Shown here in pieces: positions 1-6,445 of a DNA stretch of 6,610 nt (its first letter is position 1; each line of letters opens with the position of its first letter). The position numbers and the translations under genes are program-made. Under the pieces are notes generated by a model, which saw only the letters and a list, made by a program, of their open reading frames with translations, ran no database searches and was not told the DNA's origin. This DNA comes from Dehalococcoidia bacterium (lineage in GTDB: Bacteria; Chloroflexota; Dehalococcoidia; Dehalococcoidales; E44-bin46), in the NCBI GenBank assembly GCA_020343755.1, contig CP070810.1, forward strand, positions 949,813-956,422, read 5' to 3'.

Positions 1-452
1 ACGGAAGCAGCGATGATAGGGGCAGTGGTCTCAAATCCAATCCCTAGGAAGACTACAGACTTAGTCGGATTTTCCTCAGCTATTTTAAGAGCGTCCATAG
101 TGGAATATACCGTATGCACCTCAGCCCCATTAGCTTTGACCTTCTGTAAGCTAGTTTGGCTCCCGGGGACTTTAAGCATATCGCCGAAGGTGGCGATAAT
201 TACGCCTGGAATTTGAGCTAAGGCAATTGCTTTGTCCAAATCGGCGTTGGCGGTAACACAGATAGGACAACCCGGCCCGGAGACCATATCAATAGTTTTG
301 GGTAAAACCTGGCGAATGCCATATCTGAAAATAGTTACCGTATGACCACCACAGAACTCCATAAAACGTGCCTGCTTTTTGGATCGATGGTGAATCTGTG
401 AAATCAATCCCTTAGCCAGTTCGGAGCGCCGAAATTCAGTAATAAACTTCAA
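1..452 (-). CDS. hypD: HypD, [NiFe]-hydrogenase Fe(CN)2CO assembly protein (N-terminal part, cut by window edge)
   Basis: HypD is a [4Fe-4S] scaffold that, with HypC, holds the iron on which HypE and HypF place cyanide ligands before transfer to the hydrogenase large subunit in the cytoplasm. The visible 150 codons read without interruption from 452 to the window edge, about 40% of a usual HypD of roughly 360-370 residues. Hallmark motifs are present: MEFCGGHT (Cys34), GPGCPICV (Cys62, Cys65) and GFETTAP (about 139-145). The start is a TTG at 452-450, giving (M)KFITEF. It overlaps the hypC stop in a TTGA arrangement and has GGAGG four bases upstream, inside the last hypC codons, which implies translational coupling. 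The first Met codon inside the frame is residue 31 and directly precedes the conserved Cys motif, so it is too late to be the start. The C-terminal Fe-S cysteines lie outside the window. Confidence 0.95.
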   Translation of the reverse strand, partial: MKFITEFRRSELAKGLISQIHHRSKKQARFMEFCGGHTVTIFRYGIRQVLPKTIDMVSGPGCPICVTANADLDKAIALAQIPGVIIATFGDMLKVPGSQTSLQKVKANGAEVHTVYSTMDALKIAEENPTKSVVFLGIGFETTAPIIAAS

Positions 453-679
453 CCTTCCTCCTCAGCCAGCTCAGCTATTTCCTCCAAGAGCCTCAAGGTT
501 TCCCGGGCTTCTTCTTGATCTACGATGTTTATGGCATAGCCGGTGTGAACCAGCACATAGTCCCCTACTTTAGCTTCTGGGGTGAGCCATAGGCTTATCC
601 GGCGAGTTATGCCTCCTATCTCAACCTCAGCCTCTTTATCTTCTATAAGCTTAACGAGTGCCGGTATGGCAAGACACAT
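449..679 (-). CDS. hypC: HypC/HybG-family hydrogenase maturation chaperone
   Basis: HypC is a small cytoplasmic chaperone that binds HypD, carries the Fe(CN)2CO unit and delivers it to the hydrogenase large-subunit precursor. The 76-residue protein has the usual family length and starts MCLAIP, with the essential Cys2 exposed after removal of Met1. It also carries the family signature GDYVLVHTGYAI (about 39-50, including His45). The C-terminus is an acidic helix rich in Glu. The ATG at 679-677 has AGGAG six bases upstream. It follows hypF after a roughly 100-bp gap that holds two hairpins, and its stop overlaps the TTG start of hypD by four bases. The set hypF-hypC-hypD is a standard hyp order. 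Nothing is missing or odd in the protein. Confidence 0.95.
   Translation of the reverse strand: MCLAIPALVKLIEDKEAEVEIGGITRRISLWLTPEAKVGDYVLVHTGYAINIVDQEEARETLRLLEEIAELAEEEG
457..461 (-). promoter_or_regulatory. Ribosome binding site fixing the TTG start of hypD
   Basis: GGAGG on the minus strand lies inside the final Glu codons of hypC, four bases before the TTG. It makes a non-ATG start credible where no ATG is available near the conserved N-terminus. Confidence 0.7.
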
Positions 680-699
680 ATCTAACTCCTAGTGACCCC

Positions 700-741
700 A
701 TCCCCCTTTATCCCCCTTCCCCTTGAAAAGGGAAGGAGGGA
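700..741. repeat. C-rich tandem repeat and imperfect hairpin between hypF and hypC
   Basis: On the plus strand, two adjacent near-identical 10-mers (ATCCCCCTTT, ATCCCCCTTC, 700-719) lead into an inverted repeat. The 7 bases at 715-721 pair with 730-736, and after one C/A mismatch the pairing continues for two more pairs plus a wobble. The loop is 722-729. The extreme strand asymmetry (pyrimidine left arm, purine right arm) and the position in an intergenic gap resemble dispersed palindromic intergenic repeats or MITE relics of some bacterial genomes. That identity is inferred; copy number cannot be seen here. Confidence 0.55.
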
Positions 742-751
742 TAGGTTATAT

Positions 752-772
752 AAGAGAGGCTTTGCCTCTCTT
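752..772. repeat. Perfect 9-bp hairpin just downstream of hypF
   Basis: AAGAGAGGC (752-760), a TTT loop and GCCTCTCTT (764-772) form a perfect 9-bp stem. It begins 8 bases past the hypF stop in transcription direction. On the minus strand the stem is followed by ATATAACC rather than a U-run, so a classical intrinsic terminator is not well supported. It may be part of the same intergenic repeat element as the neighbouring C-rich hairpin, or an RNA-stability or attenuation structure between hypF and hypC. Confidence 0.55.
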
Positions 773-780
773 TGACTCTC

Positions 781-3078
781 TTAAATACTGACAAAGTTGG
801 CGATGACGGCTTGCCCCAAGGAGATTCCACCATCATTACACGGTACCAGATGGTGAGTAATTACGCTTAAGTTATTTTTATGTAAAGCAGAGGTAGCTAG
901 CTTCAGCAGCAACCGATTTTGGAAAACGCCACCACTTAGCGCCACTTGAGTTATCCCAGACTCTTTCGCAACCAATTTGCACATCTCGGCGATTATCTGA
1001 GCCATTGCGTTATGGAACTTGAGCGATATTACAGGGACGGGAATCTGATGTCTAACATCCTGAACCATTGTTGAGAATAGCTCTTCCAGCTTTACCACCC
1101 TTATTCCTTGGTCTTTAACAATGGAGAACGGATAGGATTTCTCCTCACCTAATTTATCTGGAACCAGCATCTCAAGCTCAATGGCTGCCTGAGCTTCATA
1201 ATCTATTTCCTCCCTGACTCCGGCTAGGGCGGAAACAGCGTCAAAAAGCCGTCCGGCGCTTGAAGTCAACGGAGAATTTACCCCTCGCTTTAGCTGTTGC
1301 TTTATTATCTCAAGCTCGACGGGATTTAGCTTACCAACTGGAAGACCCTCCAAAGAAAAATCTTCCCCCAGCAGTGTACAAAGATAGCTCAAAGCCATGC
1401 GATAGGGTCTCCTTATAGCGGCAACACCCCCAAGTAGAGGTACATATTCTAAGTGTCCAACCCTTTGGCAGCTGCGCCAGTCAGACAGTAGAAACTCCCC
1501 TCCCCAGATTGTGCCATCGGTGCCATATCCCGTGCCATCAAAGGCTACTCCGATAACCGGACCCTCTACCTTATTCTCTACCAGACAACTTACGATATGG
1601 GCATGATGATGCTGAACCGGGGTAGGTCTTAAGCCTTGCTCTAAGCCAGCTTGAAGAGCATATTTCGTAGAAAGATATTCCGGGTGCATATCATAGGCCA
1701 CAATTTCAGGTTCAATACGGAATAGCTTTTGATAAAGCTCAATAGTGTTTTCAAAGTGGTCTAGAGTTTCCTCATTTTCCATATCACCGATGTGCTGGCT
1801 AAGGAAGGCGTGCTCATCTTTGGTAAGACAAAAGGTATTCTTCATCTCAGCACCGCAGGCAAGAATCTGCTTTGCCCTAAAAGGAAGAAAAATGGGGTAT
1901 GGGGCATAGCTCCGGGCTCGCCTCATAGCCTGAGGCACACCCTCTACCACATAGACGCTATCATCATAACGGGCATATATATCCCGGTTGTGAAGCACGA
2001 AATAATCGGCGATTCCCCTGAGCCTTCTCAAAGCTTCGTCGTTATCCTTGGCAATGGGCTCCTCGCTAATGTTGCCGCTGGTCATAACCAGAGGAATGCC
2101 GGTTTCCCTTAATAGAATGTGATGTAGAGGGGTATATGGCAGCATGACCCCGAGATACTTTAGATTTGGGGCTACCGCTGGGGAGATATTGGATGAGCTA
2201 TGCTTCCACCTCAAAAGCACAATTGGGCATTGCGGGGATTGAAGCAGCTTTCGCTCTTCAGAAGATATAAAGCAGTGGTTTTCAATCTCCTCAATAGTAC
2301 CCACCATAACCGCCAAAGGTTTGGAGGGGCGCCTTTTTCTGGCTCTTAAAAGATTTACCGCTTCCTCATTGGTGGCATCACAAGCAAGGTGAAATCCGCC
2401 TAGACCTCTAATGGCCAAAATCCTTCCCGCTTTTAGGAGTTTGCTTATCGCTTTAAAGACATCATTAACCTTGATGGGGTTACCGCCACCACCAACTAAC
2501 TCCAAGCCGGGGCCGCATTTGGGGCAGGCATTTGGCTGAGCATGAAAGCGCCGGTCTAAAGGATTATTGTATTCCTGCTGACACTCAGGGCACATCTCAA
2601 ACTTACGCATGGTAGTCTTGGGGCGGTCGTAAGGGATGTCCTCAATGATAGTAAATCGAGGACCGCAATTGGTACAGTTAGTAAACGGGTAGCGAAAGCG
2701 GCGGTCAGCAGGAGAGAAGAGTTCCCTCTTACAGTCTTCACAAGTGGCGATATCTGGGGACACTAACTGATATCTCCCCTCCTGGCTCAGACTGTCCCAA
2801 ATTTTAAATTTGGTATAACCCTTCGGGGGATGGAAGGTGGTTTCCACCTTTTCAATGCATGCCATGGGAGGGGCTTTGGTTTCAAGGTCGTTCAGGAAAC
2901 TCTTTAAGGTCTTCTCGCCTCCCTCTACCTCAATCTCCACACTTCCTGACGTATTGCGCACCCAGCCCTTAAGGTTGCACTCACCAGCTAGTCGATAAAC
3001 AAAGGGTCTGAAGCCAACCCCCTGCACTACCCCCTGCACCTTTATCTTGGCTAGTTTTTTAACTCTTACCAGCACCAT
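781..3078 (-). CDS. hypF: HypF, carbamoyltransferase for hydrogenase cyanide-ligand synthesis
   Basis: HypF converts carbamoyl phosphate with ATP into a carbamoyl-adenylate and transfers the carbamoyl group to the C-terminal Cys of HypE, which dehydrates it to the cyanide ligand of the [NiFe] site. At 765 residues it is full length, with all domains in order. These are an acylphosphatase-like domain (about 10-95, motif VQGVGFRPFVYRLA at 18-31) and two HypF zinc fingers with the exact C-x2-C-x18-C-x2-C pattern twice (Cys113, 116, 135, 138; Cys163, 166, 185, 188). A YrdC/Sua5-like adenylating domain (about 205-390, KRRPSKPLAVMV and MTSGNISEEPI) and a Kae1-like C-terminal domain (about 405-765) follow. 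The last carries metal-binding HHHAH (490-494), AFDGTGYGTDGTIWGGE, GGVFQNR (716-722) and NDGGISLGQA. The ATG lies 21 bases after the preceding stop, with a modest GGGG-containing site seven bases upstream. It is cytoplasmic, has no signal peptide and shows no defect. Confidence 0.97.
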   Translation of the reverse strand: MVLVRVKKLAKIKVQGVVQGVGFRPFVYRLAGECNLKGWVRNTSGSVEIEVEGGEKTLKSFLNDLETKAPPMACIEKVETTFHPPKGYTKFKIWDSLSQEGRYQLVSPDIATCEDCKRELFSPADRRFRYPFTNCTNCGPRFTIIEDIPYDRPKTTMRKFEMCPECQQEYNNPLDRRFHAQPNACPKCGPGLELVGGGGNPIKVNDVFKAISKLLKAGRILAIRGLGGFHLACDATNEEAVNLLRARKRRPSKPLAVMVGTIEEIENHCFISSEERKLLQSPQCPIVLLRWKHSSSNISPAVAPNLKYLGVMLPYTPLHHILLRETGIPLVMTSGNISEEPIAKDNDEALRRLRGIADYFVLHNRDIYARYDDSVYVVEGVPQAMRRARSYAPYPIFLPFRAKQILACGAEMKNTFCLTKDEHAFLSQHIGDMENEETLDHFENTIELYQKLFRIEPEIVAYDMHPEYLSTKYALQAGLEQGLRPTPVQHHHAHIVSCLVENKVEGPVIGVAFDGTGYGTDGTIWGGEFLLSDWRSCQRVGHLEYVPLLGGVAAIRRPYRMALSYLCTLLGEDFSLEGLPVGKLNPVELEIIKQQLKRGVNSPLTSSAGRLFDAVSALAGVREEIDYEAQAAIELEMLVPDKLGEEKSYPFSIVKDQGIRVVKLEELFSTMVQDVRHQIPVPVISLKFHNAMAQIIAEMCKLVAKESGITQVALSGGVFQNRLLLKLATSALHKNNLSVITHHLVPCNDGGISLGQAVIANFVSI

Positions 3079-3099
3079 TCGCCTACCCCGCCGAATCTA

Positions 3100-3741
3100 T
3101 CATGTGGTGACTCTCCAACCGCTCAGCTGGTAATCTCTAGGCGGGCGAAATTCCTTAAGCAGCTCTAGTTTACCTACTTTCTTTAGTCGCTCGTATATCA
3201 GGTTCCAAGCACAGTCTCTCTCAGGGTCAAGCTCACATTTACCCTCTTTACTGCCACCACAAGCACCATTAAGTAGTCCCTTGCTACACCTGGCAACAGG
3301 ACAAATGCCGCCGGTTACAGCTAGGAGGCAATCTCCACAGCCGTCACACCTTACTTCCAAAATAGCAGCCTCTCTTTCCTCGGCACCCATGAAATGGGTG
3401 TTTTGTGTCGGAAAGACAGGGAGCTCAGGGAAAATCTCAGCCAAGGTTTGCACCCCTATTCCACAAGCTAAAGAGAGCACTGCCTCTACACCGTCAATTT
3501 GAGGCTTGAGTATAGAAGCTGCCAAACAGTTATCACACTGCTTGGCTACTGTAGTCGTTTTAAATACGAAGGTCTTGTTTCTTAACTTTCCACCAAGCTC
3601 AAGCAATTGACTTAAGGTCTTAGCTTCCCTCAAGCCTCTCGGTGGCTGAGTGCAGCCATCGCAACCAGCGATTAGGATATTGGTATAGGGCGAGATAAAA
3701 TCTAAAACCTCATCCAAGGGCTTTTGTGTTGTTACTATCAT
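3100..3741 (-). CDS. metV: MetV-like protein (methylene-tetrahydrofolate reductase C-terminal-domain family)
   Basis: This is a small cytoplasmic Cys-rich protein of the MTHFR_C family. In acetogens, MetV is the Zn/Fe-S partner of MetF and links methylene-THF reduction to an electron-bifurcating or Hdr-like complex. The 213 residues contain 13 cysteines: GCDGC (27, 30), QCDNC (69, 72), LACGIG (93), RCDGCGDC (132, 135, 138), and the family signature ICPVARCSKGLLNGACGG followed by GKCELDPERDCAWNLIYERL (147, 152, 161, 169, 177). The last motif is what identifies it. The ATG lies three bases after the stop of the upstream flavoprotein gene, and a strong AAAGGAGGG sits within that gene's last codons, so the two are translated together. 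No MetF (TIM-barrel reductase) gene is in the window, so the partner is elsewhere or the protein works as an electron-transfer subunit of the neighbouring flavoprotein. Family assignment is firm; the specific role is inferred. Confidence 0.85.
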   Translation of the reverse strand: MIVTTQKPLDEVLDFISPYTNILIAGCDGCTQPPRGLREAKTLSQLLELGGKLRNKTFVFKTTTVAKQCDNCLAASILKPQIDGVEAVLSLACGIGVQTLAEIFPELPVFPTQNTHFMGAEEREAAILEVRCDGCGDCLLAVTGGICPVARCSKGLLNGACGGSKEGKCELDPERDCAWNLIYERLKKVGKLELLKEFRPPRDYQLSGWRVTT

Positions 3742-3744
3742 TGG

Positions 3745-5916
3745 CTAGCCCTCCTTTGACCCGATAGCGTTTATTTTTTGGCCAAACTGTTCTAGTTCCC
3801 TGTCTAACTCCTCAGGGTGTCTCGGAGTCACTGAGCAGAAGTAAAGCCTATCTTGAAAACCTATTTGGCTTAGCTGTTTACTTAGGTTGGCTATTGAGTG
3901 CTGTGCCCCCCTGCTTCCCCTTACCCAATGGCAATCCTCTCCTGGGCAGGCAGCTATCAACACACCATCTATACCTTGCCGAAAAGCCTCCAAGATGTGA
4001 AAGTTATCCACCCTGGCAACACAAGGTACGTCTATAAAGCGAATATTTGGCAATAGTTCCCCACCCGATGGGGGGAAAACAGCCCATTGACAGCGAAATA
4101 CCAGAATCTTTGGCGGCTCCATTTCAGCTGATAGCTTGGGCAGCAGAGTTGAAATACGCTCTCTCTCCCCATTCCCTAAGTCCAATGCCATAGCCGGACA
4201 CATAGCAACGCACAAGCCGCAGGCTTTGCAGGAAGCCAAATCAAAATCGACTACCCCCGAACTGTCCAGCTTAGCAGCACTATAAGGACAATAAAAGACA
4301 CAATTGCCACAGGTAATGCACAAATATTTATTAAATTCGATTTTTGGTATCTCAGGCTGAAGCTCCAAGGCAACACATGCTTTACAGCTCTTACAAGGTC
4401 CGCAATAGAGACACCGTCTTGCCTCTTCTATTACTTCTTCCAGAGTGAATGCTTCCTCAAACGGTTCAAAGTTTAGCCTTTCTTCAACTGGTGCCCATAT
4501 TATTTTAGGCTGAGGCTTGTAATTTGTAACCTTTGGGATAGCGGCACTCTCATATTCCTTTTCCCGCTCTGCCTTCATATCCGCGCCCTTCAAGTAGCAG
4601 TCTATGGACTCTGCCGCTATCACCCCATCTCTCATTGCTTCCGCAGCAAAACCTACCCGTCTGACATCGCCGCCAATGAAGACCCCTCCTTTACGATTGC
4701 TCATGAGGGTAAGCTGGTCAATGTCAATTCTGCCTCTCTCATTGAGTAGGCCTTCCTCCCGGAAAAATGCCAGCTCCGGAGCTTGGCCTATGGTAACAAG
4801 TAGCACATTACCTTCAAGATATATTACATCACCATAATTGAACTTAGGGTTAAACCTACCATCTTCATCAAAGACCGACGTGCACCGGGGACACTTTATT
4901 TTTTTGAATTTCCCATCCTCGCCAATTATCTCCTCCACACCTCTGGAATAGATTATTCTTATTCCTTCCTCAGTAGCGCCTTCTATTTCTTCTATATCAG
5001 CGGGTATTCCATCCTTAGAGGACTTGTCCTCACATTCCAGGCAGACAAGGAAGACATCTCCCCCCAGTCTTCGAGCTGTCCTGGCGACATCAAAGGCTAC
5101 ATTGCCACCCCCGACTACTATCACTTTCTTACCCTTATAGAGGTACAGAGGAACCGTTCCGCAGTTTACCTCGTAGAGGAGGTTTAATCCGAATATGACT
5201 CCCTCTAGCTCTGCTTCTTTTACCAGTTTCCCTTCGATAGTGAGGGGTCTAGGAGAGAGGGTGCCAGTAGCGATGAATATCACCCGATAGCCTTCATGCT
5301 GAAGGTCATCAAGCGTTTTGCCACCATCACCTATTTTAGCACCAAGCTTAACTTCTATGTTAGCAATTCTTATTAGGTTATTTAAAGTAGCATCTACTAT
5401 ATCCTTAGAAAGACGATACCGAGGGATGTACCGCAGAGCACCACCTAGCTCTTGGCTTCTTTCCAGGATGGCAACTCGATACCCTTTCTTACTCAACGTA
5501 TAGGCACACATTAACCCCCCCGGTCCACCTCCAATCACAGCAACCCTTTCTCCAGTCGGAGAAGGCAGTGGAGGTTTGGCCTCCAGATACGGGAGATAAT
5601 GCTTAGTAATAAGCCGTACCAGCATCTTTCGCCTTACCGCCCCAGTCTGGTCTTTATAGTTGCACTGCTTCTCACAAAGCCCACAAATATAGCTGCATAT
5701 CGGAAACAAAGGGTTCTTGTCATAGATTTCATCGCCGATCTTAATTATCTGACTGGCCGTCTCCTTAGGGTCCAGAGGAAGTAAGGCAATCATGGCATGA
5801 CTACGCTGAATGTCTTCGCCAAGAGGGCATGCTATCTGGCAGGGAGACAGGTGTACCTTCCCACTGACTTCATCAGTTACCTCCTCAACCTGCGCTCGGT
5901 CTTTTTGAGAAGCCAT
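3745..5916 (-). CDS. GltD/NfnB-type Fe-S flavoprotein fused to two [4Fe-4S] ferredoxin motifs and a C-terminal MvhD-like domain
   Basis: Predicted soluble electron-transfer hub that moves electrons between a pyridine nucleotide, FAD, Fe-S clusters and partner proteins. Domains (numbered from the ATG at 5937): N-terminal GltD-like Fe-S region (SPCQIACPLGEDI, Cys33 and 37; Cys81, 85, 88, 92); FAD motif VIGGGPGGL (134-142); NAD(P)H motif VVGGGNVAFDVART (274-287); GGVFIGGDVRRVGFAAEAMRDG (417-438) closing the FAD fold; Cys-rich linker (509, 512, 515, 518, 521); two ferredoxin motifs (540, 543, 546, 550 and 570, 573, 576, 580); and an MvhD-like domain (about 610-725) retaining Cys616, 639, 664 and 669. 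HdrA is related in role, but the two nucleotide-binding motifs fit GltD/NfnB better. Start: the ATG at 5937 abuts AAAGGAGG with no spacer, whereas the ATG at 5916 (MASQKD) has AAAGGA nine bases upstream and is preferred. The difference is seven non-conserved residues. The bifurcating role is inferred. Confidence 0.85.
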   Translation of the reverse strand: MASQKDRAQVEEVTDEVSGKVHLSPCQIACPLGEDIQRSHAMIALLPLDPKETASQIIKIGDEIYDKNPLFPICSYICGLCEKQCNYKDQTGAVRRKMLVRLITKHYLPYLEAKPPLPSPTGERVAVIGGGPGGLMCAYTLSKKGYRVAILERSQELGGALRYIPRYRLSKDIVDATLNNLIRIANIEVKLGAKIGDGGKTLDDLQHEGYRVIFIATGTLSPRPLTIEGKLVKEAELEGVIFGLNLLYEVNCGTVPLYLYKGKKVIVVGGGNVAFDVARTARRLGGDVFLVCLECEDKSSKDGIPADIEEIEGATEEGIRIIYSRGVEEIIGEDGKFKKIKCPRCTSVFDEDGRFNPKFNYGDVIYLEGNVLLVTIGQAPELAFFREEGLLNERGRIDIDQLTLMSNRKGGVFIGGDVRRVGFAAEAMRDGVIAAESIDCYLKGADMKAEREKEYESAAIPKVTNYKPQPKIIWAPVEERLNFEPFEEAFTLEEVIEEARRCLYCGPCKSCKACVALELQPEIPKIEFNKYLCITCGNCVFYCPYSAAKLDSSGVVDFDLASCKACGLCVAMCPAMALDLGNGERERISTLLPKLSAEMEPPKILVFRCQWAVFPPSGGELLPNIRFIDVPCVARVDNFHILEAFRQGIDGVLIAACPGEDCHWVRGSRGAQHSIANLSKQLSQIGFQDRLYFCSVTPRHPEELDRELEQFGQKINAIGSKEG
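3749..3757 (-). promoter_or_regulatory. Strong ribosome binding site for the MetV-like gene inside the preceding coding end
   Basis: AAAGGAGGG on the minus strand encodes the last Lys-Glu-Gly of the upstream flavoprotein and lies seven bases before the MetV ATG. It supports tight coupling of the two genes. Confidence 0.75.
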
Positions 5917-5969
5917 TTTATTCAATCCTTTCAGCATCCTCCTTTAACGCCTCATAGAAGCTTGCTGGC

Positions 5970-6395
5970 TCATTTTGCCATCACCTTATTAATTTGCCTA
6001 AGAGGACCAAGCTTGGTGACTTCATCAATGAATTCATCTGCTGCCAACTGGAATTTTGGTGCCTCAGACGTTGAAATCAATTCTAGTCTTAATCTCTCGG
6101 GTTCTATTCCGAGTTGTGGGAGTAGATTTTTAGTTAGCGCTATTATTCGCCTTGCCTTAAGGTTACCGCTGATATAATGGCAATCCCCTGGATGACAGCC
6201 GGCTATAATTACACCATCGGCGCCTTTGGCAAAGGCACGAAGGATGAAGTTTGGTTCTATCCTTCCGGTACATGTGATTTTGATTATTCTGGAGTAGGGG
6301 GTGCTCTTCAATTCTGAACTGCCGGCGAGGTCTGTGCCAGCGGGTGAACACCAGTTACAACAAAAGACTACAATTTTAGGCTCGAAATCTGTCAT
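5970..6395 (-). CDS. mvhD: MvhD-family hydrogenase/heterodisulfide reductase electron-transfer subunit ([2Fe-2S])
   Basis: MvhD carries a [2Fe-2S] cluster and passes electrons from a [NiFe]-hydrogenase (MvhAG) to an HdrA-type flavoprotein in bifurcating complexes; homologues also serve formate dehydrogenase and MTHFR complexes. The 141 residues match the family length. Visible motifs are VVFCCNWCSPAGTDLAG (Cys12, 13, 16), ITCTGRIEPNFILRAFAKGADG (Cys42), AGCHPGDCHYISGN (Cys67, 72) and the usual tail with GIEPERLRL and ISTSEAPKF. All the expected cysteines are present, unlike in the divergent MvhD domain of the next gene. The ATG has GGGGAGG two bases upstream, a short spacing. It is the first complete gene of the run, after a 165-bp gap, and is followed by the flavoprotein after about 30-50 bp. 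No signal peptide or membrane segment is seen, so it is cytoplasmic. Confidence 0.92.
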   Translation of the reverse strand: MTDFEPKIVVFCCNWCSPAGTDLAGSSELKSTPYSRIIKITCTGRIEPNFILRAFAKGADGVIIAGCHPGDCHYISGNLKARRIIALTKNLLPQLGIEPERLRLELISTSEAPKFQLAADEFIDEVTKLGPLRQINKVMAK

Positions 6396-6423
6396 AGCCT
6401 CCCCTAGTCTATTATTTGTTTTA

Positions 6424-6445
6424 CCAGAAAAGGTTAATTTTCAGG
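6424..6445. repeat. Imperfect inverted repeat upstream of mvhD, possible operator
   Basis: CCAGAAAA (6424-6431), a GGTTAA spacer and TTTTCAGG (6438-6445) form a dyad with one A/A mismatch. It sits about 30-50 bases before the mvhD start in the only sizeable AT-rich gap, where a promoter would be expected. It could be a regulator site or a chance palindrome in AT-rich DNA. Confidence 0.25.

Noticed and set aside
13..216. 67-residue plus-strand reading frame at the left edge
   Set aside because: Antisense shadow of hypD, whose minus-strand translation carries the expected HypD motifs.
752..772. Intrinsic terminator ending transcription after hypF
   Set aside because: The stem is good, but the minus-strand 3' side reads ATATAACC and lacks a U-run, and hypC and hypD continue in the same direction.
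700..772. CRISPR array
   Set aside because: Only two adjacent 10-bp repeats without spacers, plus simple hairpins; no array structure.
1792..2112. 106-residue plus-strand reading frame
   Set aside because: Antisense to the well-conserved HypF YrdC/Kae1 region; low-complexity, motif-free translation.
3745..5916. Canonical HdrA
   Set aside because: The protein has both FAD and NAD(P)H Rossmann motifs and a GltD-type N-terminal Fe-S region, which fits the GltD/NfnB class better than HdrA's thioredoxin-reductase-like core.
5942..5973. Nine-codon leader peptide gene between mvhD and the flavoprotein
   Set aside because: Too short to support, with no conservation data; kept only as an observation on the start-site junction.
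5797..6177. 126-residue plus-strand reading frame
   Set aside because: It lies antisense across mvhD and the start of the flavoprotein gene, both of which have clear family motifs; the translation has no recognisable motif.
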